The notes beneath the pieces were generated by a model. It made no database searches. It saw only the letters and a program-made list of their open reading frames with translations, and had not been told where the DNA came from. The position numbers and the translations under genes are program-made. From DASPOF01 sp035626155 (GTDB lineage Bacteria > Desulfobacterota > Binatia > Binatales > Binataceae), in the NCBI GenBank assembly GCA_035626155.1, contig DASPOF010000002.1, positions 1 to 48,390 of the forward strand: DNA of 48,390 nt, given 5' to 3'. Shown here piece after piece: positions 1 to 7,107 of the stretch (positions are counted from its first letter, which is position 1; each line of letters begins with the position of its first letter).

Positions 1-68
1 CTACTGTTGCGGTCCTGCTATTGGCGGCTGGCGTGTTCCTGACGTTCAAGGGCTTCACGGCTGAGTGA
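1..68 (+). CDS. C-terminal end of a membrane protein (5' truncated by window edge)
   Basis: Frame 3 of the plus strand is open from the window edge to a TGA at 66-68. It encodes about 21 residues, a hydrophobic stretch (TVAVLLLAAGVFLTF) followed by a short polar tail (KGFTAE). This looks like the last transmembrane helix and cytoplasmic end of an integral membrane protein. The other two plus frames stop early or lack this composition. The fragment is too short to name a family, and a chance open frame cannot be excluded. Confidence 0.4.
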   Translation, partial: TVAVLLLAAGVFLTFKGFTAE

Positions 69-83
69 GCATGGCCGCTGTCG

Positions 84-123
84 ATTAGTCATTCCCGCAC
101 GCTCGGCGCGCGAGCGGGTAATG
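84..123. repeat. Imperfect hairpin beginning with a dispersed GTCATTCCCGC motif
   Basis: The 15-mer ATTAGTCATTCCCGC occurs at 84-98 and again at 167-181. At the first site it continues into an imperfect palindrome: CGCTCG at 100-105 pairs with CGAGCG at 111-116, and the outer CATTCCC (90-96) roughly mirrors GGTAATG (117-123). GTCATTCCCGC-headed palindromes are a familiar kind of dispersed intergenic repeat in many bacteria. It may add hairpin structure to the end of the upstream transcript. Confidence 0.5.
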
Positions 124-170
124 CCTGCGTGTCAGCCTGAATCGCTCGTACCCGCATGCACTCCGAATTA

Positions 171-326
171 GTCATTCCCGCGCGCGTGTCTGGCGCGCGC
201 GAGGATCCCGGATCCGTTTCCGTGCCTTTTGCCCGGTGCTCTTCTAGGCCGATCGCTATTGAGGGATCCTAGGAAAAAGATCGGGATTCCTCGCGCGCCA
301 GGCAACTCAGACGCGCGGGAATGACA
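171..326. repeat. Inverted-repeat element, about 156 bp with about 40-bp arms
   Basis: The left arm (171-210) begins GTCATTCCCGCGCG and runs through TGGCGCGCGCGAGGATCCCG. The right arm (283-326) is its imperfect reverse complement, ending CGCGCGGGAATGAC. The arms are separated by about 70 bp. There is no open frame or transposase inside, so this resembles a MITE-like or REP-like non-autonomous element. The whole 69-477 interval otherwise holds only repeats. Confidence 0.6.
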
Positions 327-440
327 GATTCGGAGGCGCGGGGCAGGCGCTCGCGGGAATGACAGACTGGGAGGCGCAGGGCAGGCACGGGCGGGGATGA
401 CAGACTCGGAGCAGTGCGGCGGCGGCGCGGGGATGGCAGA
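314..440. repeat. Degenerate tandem repeat, about 38-bp unit, three to four copies
   Basis: Units starting with CGCGGGAATGACAG or its variant CGGGGATGACAG begin at about 314, 352, 391 and 428, a period of 37-39 bp. The unit continues with a GA-rich GGAGGCGCGGGGCAGG segment. The first unit overlaps the right arm of the inverted repeat at 171-326, so the array appears to be local amplification of that element's end. Copies diverge progressively towards dnaE2. The repeat and spacer are unequal and there is no conserved-repeat/unique-spacer pattern, so it is not CRISPR. Confidence 0.55.
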
Positions 441-477
441 GGGGACTGACTGATGACAAATAGAGCCGCTGGCTAAT

Positions 478-3400
478 TCAATGAAAGTCGTGCGACGGCG
501 GGAGGGCGCCGTCGATAGTCAGTTCCGCGAAGCGGCGGGCGCGGATTGCCATCACGCCATCCACCTTCTGGAATACTCCTTCCGCGAGCAGGATGCCGGC
601 GCTGCGCAACAGCAGCCGATGCTTCTGGAACAGGCCGGGCGTCACGATCAGATTCGATATCCCGGTTTCGTCTTCGAGCGTGATGAAGAGAAATCCCTTC
701 GCGGTGCCGGGACGCTGGCGGACGATCACGACGCCTGCGGTCTTGACCCAATCGCCGTGACGCGCGCGCGCAAGATCGGCGGCGCTTAAAATTCCGCGCG
801 CGTTCAGCCGCGGCCTGAGATACGTCATCAGATGCGGTCCCGTGGTGAGCCCGGTTGCCGCGTAATCCGCCAGCGTCTCATCCATCGGGGTCATCGCGGG
901 AAGCGGCGCGGGCGCGGGGCGCGGCTTCACACCCGCCAGGATGCTTTTGGGATCGCGCTCGACCGCCGCCGCATTCCACATCGCGTCGCGGCGCGCCATC
1001 CCGAACGCGGCGAACGCGCCCGCGTATGCGAGTGCGTCGAGTTCGCGCTGGCTGACCGCGGCGCGCGCGGTGAAATCCGCGATCGATTCGAACTGGCGCT
1101 CGGTGCGTTCGCGCTCGATGCGCCGCGCGGTCTCCTCGTGAAATCCGGTGACGTATCTGAGGCCCATCCTGAGCGCGCCGTTGGAAAAACCTCTCCCCCT
1201 GTCCCCCTCTCCCTTCAGGAGAGGGGGAACGTAAGTCATTAATTTCTGGTCTCCCTCTCCAGGAGGGAGAGGGGTTAGGGGTGAGGTCTCGATAGTGCAT
1301 TTCCAATCGGAGCGCGTCACATCGATTGGCAGCGCGACCACGCCGTGGCGCTGGGCGTCCTTGACGAGCGTGGAGGGATCGTAAAATCCGAGCGGATAGC
1401 AATTGAGCATCGCAGCGAAGAACGCCGCCGGATGATGTTGCTTCAAGTAGGCCGATGCATACGCGATGAGCGCGAAGCTTGCCGCGTGCGATTCCGGGAA
1501 TCCGTACAATGCAAACGCAGTAATCGAGTGGACTATATCATCGGCGGCCTGGCCCACGAGTCCGTTGCGCGCCATGCCCGTGCGCAGCCGCGCCTCGATT
1601 TTCTCCATCCGCTCGGCGGAGCGCTTGAAGCCCATCGCGCGGCGCAGCTCCTCGGCCTCTCCGCCCGAGAATCCCGCCACCGTCATCGCGATTCGCAGCA
1701 GTTGCTCCTGGAAGAGCGGCACGCCGAGCGTGCGGCGCAGGATCGGCTCGAGCGCGGGATGCGGGTAGGTGACGGGCGCGCGCCCGTTTCGGCGATCGAG
1801 GTACGGATGCACCATCTTGCCGACGATCGGGCCGGGCCGGATGATCGCGACCTCGACCACGAGATCGTAGAACCGCTCCGGCTTCATCCGGGGCAGCGTC
1901 GCCATCTGCGCGCGGCTCTCGACCTGGAAGACGCCGACCGTGTCGGCCCGCCGGAGCATCGCGTACACATCCGGGTCGTCGGCCGGCAGATGCGCCAGAT
2001 CGATCTCGACGCGGTCGTGCTCGCGAATCATCGGAATCGCCTCTTCGAGCACGGCGAGCATCCCAAGGCCGAGCAGATCGATCTTGATGATGCCCAGGTC
2101 GGCGCAATCGTCCTTGTCCCACTGGATCACGACGCGGCCCGGCATCGCCGCCGGCTCGAGCGGCACGATCTCATCGAGCGGCTGCGCGGCGATAACCATC
2201 CCGCCGCTGTGCTGGCCGAGATGGCGCGGGATGCTCTGAATCTTGCGCACCAGCGAGACGAGCAGGCGGATTAGCGGCGCCTCGGCGTCGATTCCGCCGC
2301 GCTTTAGGAGCTCGACGATGTCATCGTGGCGATCGCGGAACTCGTAGGCCTGGTTGAGTTTGGCGAGCCGGTCGACCTGATCGGGCGAGAAGCCGAGCGC
2401 CTTGCCGACCTCGCGCACCGCGCTGCGCGTGCGGTATGTGATCACGTTCGCGGTCATCGCTGCGCCGCGCTCGCCGTAGCGGCGATAGACGTACTGGATG
2501 ACCCGCTCGCGCTGGTCGCCGCTTGGGAGGTCGAGGTCGATATCGGGCCATTCGCCGCGCTCCTCGGAAAGGAAGCGCTCGAAGAGCAGCTCCATCCTGA
2601 CCGCATCGACCGCGGTGATTCCGAGCGCGTAGCACACGGCGCTGTTCGCGGCCGAGCCGCGCCCCTGCACCATGATCCGGTTCTCGCGGCAGAACTGCAC
2701 GATGTCCCACACGATGAGGAAGTAGCCGGCGAGCTTCAGCCGCTCGATTATTTCGAGTTCATGTTCGAGCTGGCGGCGCGTGCGGGCGTCCGGCGCATCG
2801 CCCCATCGTTCGCGCGCGCCCGCATAGGTGAGGATGCGCAGGTAGCTGTCGGGCGTCTCGCCGGGCGGAAGCGGATAGTCGGGGAAACGGTAGCCCATGT
2901 CGGAGAGCCGGAATTCGCATCGCTCCGCGATCGCGCGGGTCGCCGCGATTGCGCGGGGAAGGTCGCGGAACAGGGCGGCCATCTCGGCGGGGGCTTTAAG
3001 ATGGCGCTGATTGTTGACCCACAGCGCGCGCCCGGCCTCCTCGAGCGTCGTGCCGAGCCGGATGCAGGCGAGCACGTCGAGCAGCTCGCGATCCGCGCCG
3101 GCGTGGCATACGTCGTTGGTCGCGACGGCCGGGATGCGCGCCGCATCGGCGAGCGCGAGGAGCTTGCGGTTGAGCCGCTCCTCGTCCGCATCGAGATGGC
3201 GTTGCAGATCGATGAAGAAATTTTCCGCGCCGAAGATCGCGCGAAGCCGATCGCATAGCGGACGCGGATCGCCGCCGCGCACGAGCATCCGCGCAACCGG
3301 ACTCATCACGCCGCCCCCAAGGCAGATAAGGCCGCGCCCGTAGCGTTCGAGGTCATCGAGCGTGATGCGGCTTTCGCCCTTGGCGGGATACGCCGGCGGC

Positions 3401-3723
3401 TCGCCGGCGCCGAGCACGCGCAACTTCGAGGCGGTAATCATGCGGCAGAGGTTCCGGTAGCGCTCGCGATCGGGCGCCAGGACGTACAGCCGCGAGTCAT
3501 CATCGAGCGTCAGTTCCGCGCCGACGATCGAGCGTATCGCGGCAGCGATTGCGCCCTGGTGGAAGCGCGGCTGTCCGTACATCCCGTCACGATCGCCGAG
3601 CGCGAGCGCGCGGTAGCCGAGCTCGGCGGCGCGCGCGGCGAGATCCTCGGGCGTGGATGCGCCTTCGAGGAAGCTGAATGCGCTCCGCGCGCGCAATTCG
3701 ACGTAGTCAGATGCAATAGTCAC
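478..3723 (-). CDS. dnaE2: Error-prone DNA polymerase III alpha-type, DnaE2 (ImuC)
   Basis: This is the catalytic subunit of the damage-inducible mutasome, a C-family polymerase that bypasses lesions together with ImuB. From the GTG at 3723 it is 1081 aa. An N-terminal PHP domain (about 1-280) is followed by the polymerase core with GRGSAANS (354-361), the acidic pair in PDIDLD (D394, D396) and the third carboxylate in KIDLLGL (D549). A helix-hairpin region follows, then a C-terminal OB fold (about 990-1065). I chose the GTG five bases after the imuB stop because the conserved start DYVELRARSAFSFL follows it; a longer open frame upstream reads through imuB out of frame. The PHP motif-I histidines are lost (RARS instead of HxHS). 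Residues about 813-847 are an in-frame insertion encoded by a repeat. It is the last gene of imuA-imuB-dnaE2. Confidence 0.95.
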   Translation of the reverse strand: MTIASDYVELRARSAFSFLEGASTPEDLAARAAELGYRALALGDRDGMYGQPRFHQGAIAAAIRSIVGAELTLDDDSRLYVLAPDRERYRNLCRMITASKLRVLGAGEPPAYPAKGESRITLDDLERYGRGLICLGGGVMSPVARMLVRGGDPRPLCDRLRAIFGAENFFIDLQRHLDADEERLNRKLLALADAARIPAVATNDVCHAGADRELLDVLACIRLGTTLEEAGRALWVNNQRHLKAPAEMAALFRDLPRAIAATRAIAERCEFRLSDMGYRFPDYPLPPGETPDSYLRILTYAGARERWGDAPDARTRRQLEHELEIIERLKLAGYFLIVWDIVQFCRENRIMVQGRGSAANSAVCYALGITAVDAVRMELLFERFLSEERGEWPDIDLDLPSGDQRERVIQYVYRRYGERGAAMTANVITYRTRSAVREVGKALGFSPDQVDRLAKLNQAYEFRDRHDDIVELLKRGGIDAEAPLIRLLVSLVRKIQSIPRHLGQHSGGMVIAAQPLDEIVPLEPAAMPGRVVIQWDKDDCADLGIIKIDLLGLGMLAVLEEAIPMIREHDRVEIDLAHLPADDPDVYAMLRRADTVGVFQVESRAQMATLPRMKPERFYDLVVEVAIIRPGPIVGKMVHPYLDRRNGRAPVTYPHPALEPILRRTLGVPLFQEQLLRIAMTVAGFSGGEAEELRRAMGFKRSAERMEKIEARLRTGMARNGLVGQAADDIVHSITAFALYGFPESHAASFALIAYASAYLKQHHPAAFFAAMLNCYPLGFYDPSTLVKDAQRHGVVALPIDVTRSDWKCTIETSPLTPLPPGEGDQKLMTYVPPLLKGEGDRGRGFSNGALRMGLRYVTGFHEETARRIERERTERQFESIADFTARAAVSQRELDALAYAGAFAAFGMARRDAMWNAAAVERDPKSILAGVKPRPAPAPLPAMTPMDETLADYAATGLTTGPHLMTYLRPRLNARGILSAADLARARHGDWVKTAGVVIVRQRPGTAKGFLFITLEDETGISNLIVTPGLFQKHRLLLRSAGILLAEGVFQKVDGVMAIRARRFAELTIDGALPPSHDFH
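1187..1289. repeat. Palindromic repeat inserted in frame inside dnaE2
   Basis: About 102 bp inside dnaE2 consists of two CT/GA-rich hairpins (CCCTCTCC...GGAGAGGG and CCCCCTCTCC...GGAGAGGGGG) with CCTCACCCC-type ends. This is the widespread CCCTCTCCC/GGGAGAGGG type of dispersed repeat, normally intergenic. Here it is translated as an extra, roughly 35-residue, Pro/Gly/Leu-rich segment (SPLTPLPPGEG...KGEGDRGRGF) between the conserved DWKCTIE and GALRMGLR stretches of DnaE2. Its length is a multiple of three and contains no stop, so the gene stays open. Confidence 0.8.
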
Positions 3724-3728
3724 TGCCG

Positions 3729-5273
3729 TCAGTCGTATACACCATCGACAAACCATCGATCGGAGTTGATATCGCGAAAGACGCGGTAAACGCCGCCGTC
3801 GTCGAGCGCAAGTTCGTAGTAATCGCGGACGAAACCGGCGGCGCCGCCGAGCCGGGCCTCTTCGCTCGCGCGCTTCCACCATTCGCCGTCGCGCCGCCAC
3901 GGCCCGGCGCATGAGACCACGCGCGCGCCGAGGTTCGCGCCGCGCACGAACTCAGGCCCGCCGCGCAGGCACATCACCTCGACCTCGATTGCGGGCCTTA
4001 TCGCGCGCATCACGAGCCGCGCGGCATTCGATGCGGCCGCGCCGTTGCGCGGGTGCGCGCCATTCGATGGCGGCGCGGGCGGCGGCGGATCGTAGGGGTC
4101 CAGGCGCAGTGCTTCGGGGCGATGCGAATTCTGGGGCATCAGCGCGCCGACGTTGCCGGGACCGCATAGCGCCGCCAGCCGCGCGATCGTGGTCTGGAGC
4201 CGGTCGGGCGCCGGCGCGGGCGGCAGAAACATGTCGGATTGCGCGGGACGCGGGATGCGCGGCTGAACCTCGATCCGGATCGACTCGACCGCGGCGGCGG
4301 GCGGATTGGATTCGAGGCTGAGCGTGAGCAACGTGAGCATCGCGCGCACGTCGTTCGATGGCGCTGCGACCGCGATGCGCCTGCTCGCGATGCGATGGCC
4401 GCAAAGGCCGAGCGCGAGCATGATGTCGCCCGCGACCAGGCCGCGCAATTCAAGCCGCTCCACGAGCCGTTCGAAGATGGGGCGCACGACGAAGCCCATC
4501 GCCTCGAGGTTGTCGATCCCGTACTCGAGTTCGATCGCCTCGGCGAAGGCCTCCGCATGCGGCCGCGCGACGAGCGGCGCCGGACTTCCACCGCGCGCAA
4601 GCCGCACCAGCTCGACGCCGCGCCGGCCGAGCCGGCTTCCGATCGCATCGGGGTCAAGCCGCGCCAGGTCGCCCAGCCGGCGCAGTCCCCATCGCGCGAG
4701 CGTCATCTCGAGGTCGCCGCCGCGCTCCGATGCGCCCAGGTTGAGCGCGTCGAGCGGGAGCCAGTCGAGAAACTGACGCTCCATGCCCGGCTCGATAATC
4801 CTGATGCCGCCGCATCGCGCGGCCAGATGCGCGATCTCCTTGCCCGCCGCGATTCCAACCGCGGCTTCCATCCCGACCCGCCTGACGCGCCGGACGATCT
4901 CCGATGCAAGCTCGGCTTCGCTCGCGTGGATTCGTTCCATCCCGGCAAGATCGAGCCATACGCATCCGGGCGCGCCCGGCTCGACCACCGGCGATACCGA
5001 TTCGGCCGCGTCGGCGAGCGCATCGTGGGCGGAGCGTTCGGCGGCGGGGGAGTGAGCCGTCACGGCGAGTTCGGATGAGATCGCGCGCGCCTGCGCAATC
5101 GTCATCCCGGGCCGCATTCCGAGCGTACGCGCGCGCGGCGAAACCGCAACCAGCTCGGCGTGAGGCGCGAGGCTATGGCTTATCGCGAGGACCGCGCCAT
5201 CGAGGGCGGGATTGGCGCGCACCAGCGCTGCGATCGAAAAATCGGTGACGAGAATGCACGCGATGCGGTCCAT
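3729..5273 (-). CDS. imuB: ImuB, catalytically inactive Y-family polymerase-like mutasome protein
   Basis: This 514-aa protein has the Y-family fold but lacks its catalytic acids. The N-terminal metal-binding motif is replaced (RIACILVTDFSIAALV), and the SxDEA region reads VWLDLAGMERI. This is diagnostic of ImuB, which does not polymerise but links DnaE2 to the sliding clamp and ImuA. The helix-hairpin-helix/thumb-like region (LPLDALNLG..., about 165-230) and the little-finger-like part (FVVRPIFERLVERLELRG, about 265-285) are present. The tail is proline- and alanine-rich before a short conserved end (VYRVFRDINSDRWFVDG). It starts 21 bases after imuA stops and ends 5 bases before dnaE2, indicating one operon. 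Confidence 0.92.
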   Translation of the reverse strand: MDRIACILVTDFSIAALVRANPALDGAVLAISHSLAPHAELVAVSPRARTLGMRPGMTIAQARAISSELAVTAHSPAAERSAHDALADAAESVSPVVEPGAPGCVWLDLAGMERIHASEAELASEIVRRVRRVGMEAAVGIAAGKEIAHLAARCGGIRIIEPGMERQFLDWLPLDALNLGASERGGDLEMTLARWGLRRLGDLARLDPDAIGSRLGRRGVELVRLARGGSPAPLVARPHAEAFAEAIELEYGIDNLEAMGFVVRPIFERLVERLELRGLVAGDIMLALGLCGHRIASRRIAVAAPSNDVRAMLTLLTLSLESNPPAAAVESIRIEVQPRIPRPAQSDMFLPPAPAPDRLQTTIARLAALCGPGNVGALMPQNSHRPEALRLDPYDPPPPAPPSNGAHPRNGAAASNAARLVMRAIRPAIEVEVMCLRGGPEFVRGANLGARVVSCAGPWRRDGEWWKRASEEARLGGAAGFVRDYYELALDDGGVYRVFRDINSDRWFVDGVYD

Positions 5274-5294
5274 GGCGGTTCGCCTCGGCGATCT

Positions 5295-6170
5295 TCACGA
5301 TTGCGTCTGGCGGCGCAGCGACGGCGGCTCGTTCGAGCCGAGCGGGCATCCGGCGCGAAGGGCCGCATCGAGTCCGCCGCGCCGGGATGGGACGGCATCG
5401 ATCGTCGCGCCGACGATCGCGCGTCCGCCGGCTCCGCCGAGCTTGTTGCGCGCAACCGCCGCCTCGAGCGTGAGACCATCGAAGATTACCGGCGCGCCCG
5501 CCGCGAACCGGCTGAACGAGGCATCGATGCGATGCACGACGAGGCTCTGCGCGGCGAACGTCCCGCACATCCGGCGCGGCGCGATCACCACCACCGCAGC
5601 GCCGCTGCGCTCGGCCGCGCGTGCGACCCGGAGCGCCGCACTTTCGAGGATCGCGCGCGGCGTGTCGCCGAAATCGACGACCACCAGGCCGAAGCCGCCC
5701 GCCTCGAGCACCAGTTCGGCGGCCTTGAGCACGCGGCCCTCGCGAGTCGCGGGGCGCGCAGGTTCGCCGCGCGGGAACGATGCCCACAGGATTCGGCCGA
5801 GGTCCACACCGGCCGCGGCGATGCTGGCGGGGTCGAATGCGCCCGACGCATCGACCCAGGCGGCGGCCTCGCCATGGTCCGTAGCCGAGGCGGCGAAGGC
5901 GGCGGCGATCGAGGTGCGGCCGGAGCCGGGGTTGCCGATGATCTCGCTGATTCGGCCGCGTGCGATTCCGCCGCCCAGGAGCGCATCGAGCGGGGCGAGC
6001 CCCGAGGTTAGCCGGCGGTCTTTGCGGGTGAACTCGCGGCCGCGAAAAACTCCTGATAATTCAATGAGTTGCGGCTTTCGAGCGGATTCGGGTAGGGCAG
6101 GGCGGACGGGCTGAATCGAGGGCGCGGGCTCGGTCCACGCGGCTGTGATTGCTGCCGCCATGGGGGCCAT
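5295..6170 (-). CDS. imuA: ImuA, RecA-like mutasome ATPase
   Basis: This 291-aa protein is a RecA-fold ATPase with Walker A GNPGSGRTS (about 80-88) preceded by LTSGLAPLDALLGGGIARG, the typical RecA/ImuA entry into the P-loop domain. A Walker B-like hydrophobic strand ends in an Asp (GLVVVDFGD). It lacks the long RecA C-terminal domain. ImuA works with ImuB and DnaE2 in translesion synthesis, and the gene order imuA-imuB-dnaE2 on the minus strand supports the name over a generic RecA paralogue. ATG 6170 is taken as start; ATG 6161 is an alternative three codons later. I could not recognise a LexA box upstream, and LexA sites are lineage-specific. Confidence 0.85.
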   Translation of the reverse strand: MAPMAAAITAAWTEPAPSIQPVRPALPESARKPQLIELSGVFRGREFTRKDRRLTSGLAPLDALLGGGIARGRISEIIGNPGSGRTSIAAAFAASATDHGEAAAWVDASGAFDPASIAAAGVDLGRILWASFPRGEPARPATREGRVLKAAELVLEAGGFGLVVVDFGDTPRAILESAALRVARAAERSGAAVVVIAPRRMCGTFAAQSLVVHRIDASFSRFAAGAPVIFDGLTLEAAVARNKLGGAGGRAIVGATIDAVPSRRGGLDAALRAGCPLGSNEPPSLRRQTQS

Positions 6171-6204
6171 TTTCGCCCTTTTTTCGCCTCGGTGTCAAAC
6201 GAGA

Positions 6205-6277
6205 GCGGCCCCCCCCCTTCCTAACCTGCCCCCGCAACTGAATGCGGGGGCAGGGAAAGAATAGTAGGGCGGGCCGC
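6205..6277. repeat. Palindromic repeat, copy 1 (73 bp)
   Basis: The element ends in inverted GCGGCCC (6205-6211) and GGGCCGC (6271-6277). In its centre is a perfect 12-bp stem, CCTGCCCCCGCA (6225-6236) with TGCGGGGGCAGG (6243-6254), around a 6-nt loop. TTCCTAACCT lies on the left and AGGGAAAGAA on the right. Closely related sequence recurs at 6836-6889 and, in part, near 6990-7045. It sits between relE and imuA and could terminate or attenuate read-through. Confidence 0.75.
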
Positions 6278-6279
6278 GG

Positions 6280-6546
6280 TCAGCGGTAAATCTCACGGCG
6301 GTGGCCGGCCGCGAGCACGACCACCGTAGAGCGCTTATCGTCGATTTGGCAGATGATGCGGTAATCGCCGACTCGATATCGCCAGAAATTGGCGCGTTCT
6401 CCGCGCAGGGCCTTTCCGAAGCGGCGAGGGTCCTGGCTGGGGGAGATTCGCTCGCGAAGATACTCGACGATTCTTCTCGCCGCGACCGGGTCCAGCCTGC
6501 GCAGCTCGGAGAGGGCCGCGCGGTCGAATTCAATCGTCCAGGCCAA
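6280..6546 (-). CDS. relE: RelE/ParE-family toxin (mRNA interferase type)
   Basis: This 88-aa protein begins with the classic RelE opening (MAWTIEFDRAALSELRRLD) and contains the conserved core ALRGERANFWRYRVGDYRII and the C-terminal GHRREIYR. RelE toxins cleave mRNA on the ribosome and are neutralised by the antitoxin encoded just upstream. The start is a TTG at 6546, supported because the family start sequence begins exactly there. It overlaps the antitoxin stop by 17 nt, indicating translational coupling. Gyrase-poisoning ParE members share the fold, but the basic WRYRVGDYR core favours RelE. Confidence 0.88.
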   Translation of the reverse strand: MAWTIEFDRAALSELRRLDPVAARRIVEYLRERISPSQDPRRFGKALRGERANFWRYRVGDYRIICQIDDKRSTVVVLAAGHRREIYR

Positions 6547-6760
6547 GCTCGCGCGCGACCTCTGCGAGCGGGATGCGTTCGCCCTTCTGTTCGAGCCGGG
6601 CCAGCCCCAACAGGTAGTCCTCGCGGTCCTCGAGAAATTCGAGGATCGCCCTCTTCACGTAATAGCTTTTGGTTCGTCCGGTTTTGCGGGCGAGGCTATC
6701 GAGCCGCTTCTCGACGCTGCGAGGCAGCCTGACGGCGAGCATTTTCTCCTGCTTTGGCAT
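6530..6760 (-). CDS. relB: Ribbon-helix-helix antitoxin partner of RelE
   Basis: The 76-aa product starts MPKQEKMLAVRLPRSVEKRL, a ribbon-helix-helix DNA-binding N-terminus (beta strand MLAVRLP, then two helices to about residue 45). A charged C-terminal segment (LARLEQKGERIPLAEVAREL) would wrap the toxin. It belongs to the RelB/DUF6290-like antitoxins. I chose ATG 6760 because the fold begins there; ATG 6781 is in frame and would add seven residues. The longer open frame upstream is repeat-derived and unlikely to be translated. As an RHH protein it probably represses its own operon through the direct repeat at 6763-6779. Confidence 0.88.
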   Translation of the reverse strand: MPKQEKMLAVRLPRSVEKRLDSLARKTGRTKSYYVKRAILEFLEDREDYLLGLARLEQKGERIPLAEVARELGLDD

Positions 6761-6762
6761 CT

Positions 6763-6779
6763 GTATAACCCCGTATAAC
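6763..6779 (-). promoter_or_regulatory. Candidate antitoxin operator/-10 region: GTATAAC direct repeat
   Basis: GTATAAC occurs twice with a 10-bp period (6763-6769 and 6773-6779), directly ahead of the preferred antitoxin start at 6760. On the coding (minus) strand this reads GTTATAC GGG GTTATAC. Repeats spaced one helical turn apart are typical binding sites for ribbon-helix-helix antitoxins, and the TATAC core could also serve as a -10 element. If translation began at 6781 the site would be coding, so the later start fits better. Confidence 0.45.
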
Positions 6780-6835
6780 ATATCGCGAAGCGCAGCGGCT
6801 CGCGATACCTTGCGGGAGATTTCGGAAAGAACGGA

Positions 6836-6889
6836 CCCCCTTCCTAACCTTCCTCCGCAACTGATTGCGGGGGAAGGGAAAGAAGAAGC
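6836..6889. repeat. Palindromic repeat, copy 2
   Basis: CCCCCTTCCTAACCTTCCTCCGCAACTGATTGCGGGGGAAGGG... is closely related to copy 1 (6205-6277) in the same orientation. TTCCTAACCT, the CCGCAACTGA loop and GGGAAAGAA are conserved. The stem has compensating changes: TTCCTCCGCA pairs with TGCGGGGGAA, with one mismatch. The relBE genes lie between copies 1 and 2. Confidence 0.65.
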
Positions 6890-6989
6890 GCGGCGCGCAC
6901 GCGGTGTGTGGGTTCGCGGCGGGTGAACGTGGGCAAGGGAGCGAAAAGGGCTTCCCCCGCAAAAGAATCGCGGAATGAACAAGGAGCGC

Positions 6990-7045
6990 AGCCCGCGGCT
7001 GAGTGCGGGGGCAGGGAAAATAAATAGTGGGGCGGGCCGCCGTGC
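6990..7045. repeat. Palindromic repeat, partial copy 3
   Basis: The right half of copy 1 is recognisable here: CTGAGTGCGGGGGCAGGGAAAATAAATAGTGGGGCGGGCCGCC parallels CTGAATGCGGGGGCAGGGAAAGAATAGTAGGGCGGGCCGC. The left half is different (GCGCAGCCCGCGG), so it is a divergent or recombined copy. It lies downstream of the prenyl synthase stop. Confidence 0.55.
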
Positions 7046-7107
7046 CCGCCGAGGGACGCGCGGGCGTCATCGCCCGCGCAACCTTAGCGCGCGGCGGGCG
7101 GGGGCGG

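Larger units (their letters stand above)
6761..7107. other. Gene-free interval upstream of relB with two repeat copies
   Basis: This 347-bp stretch between relB and the prenyl synthase stop holds the candidate operator at 6763-6779. Repeat copy 2 lies at 6836-6889 and a divergent partial copy at about 6990-7045. No open frame here has protein-like composition; the frames present are Arg/Ser/Pro-rich translations of repeat DNA. Confidence 0.6.

Noticed and set aside
314..440. Possible CRISPR array
   Set aside because: The repeats decay, the period is fixed by near-continuous tandem copies with no unique spacers, and no cas gene is present.
3724..3912. N-terminal extension of dnaE2 into imuB
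   Set aside because: The extension is Arg-rich translation of imuB out of frame; the conserved DnaE2 start is at GTG 3723.
6761..6982. Extended antitoxin reading frame upstream of MPKQ
   Set aside because: The extra segment is encoded by palindromic repeat DNA and lacks protein-like conservation; the ribbon-helix-helix fold starts at 6760.
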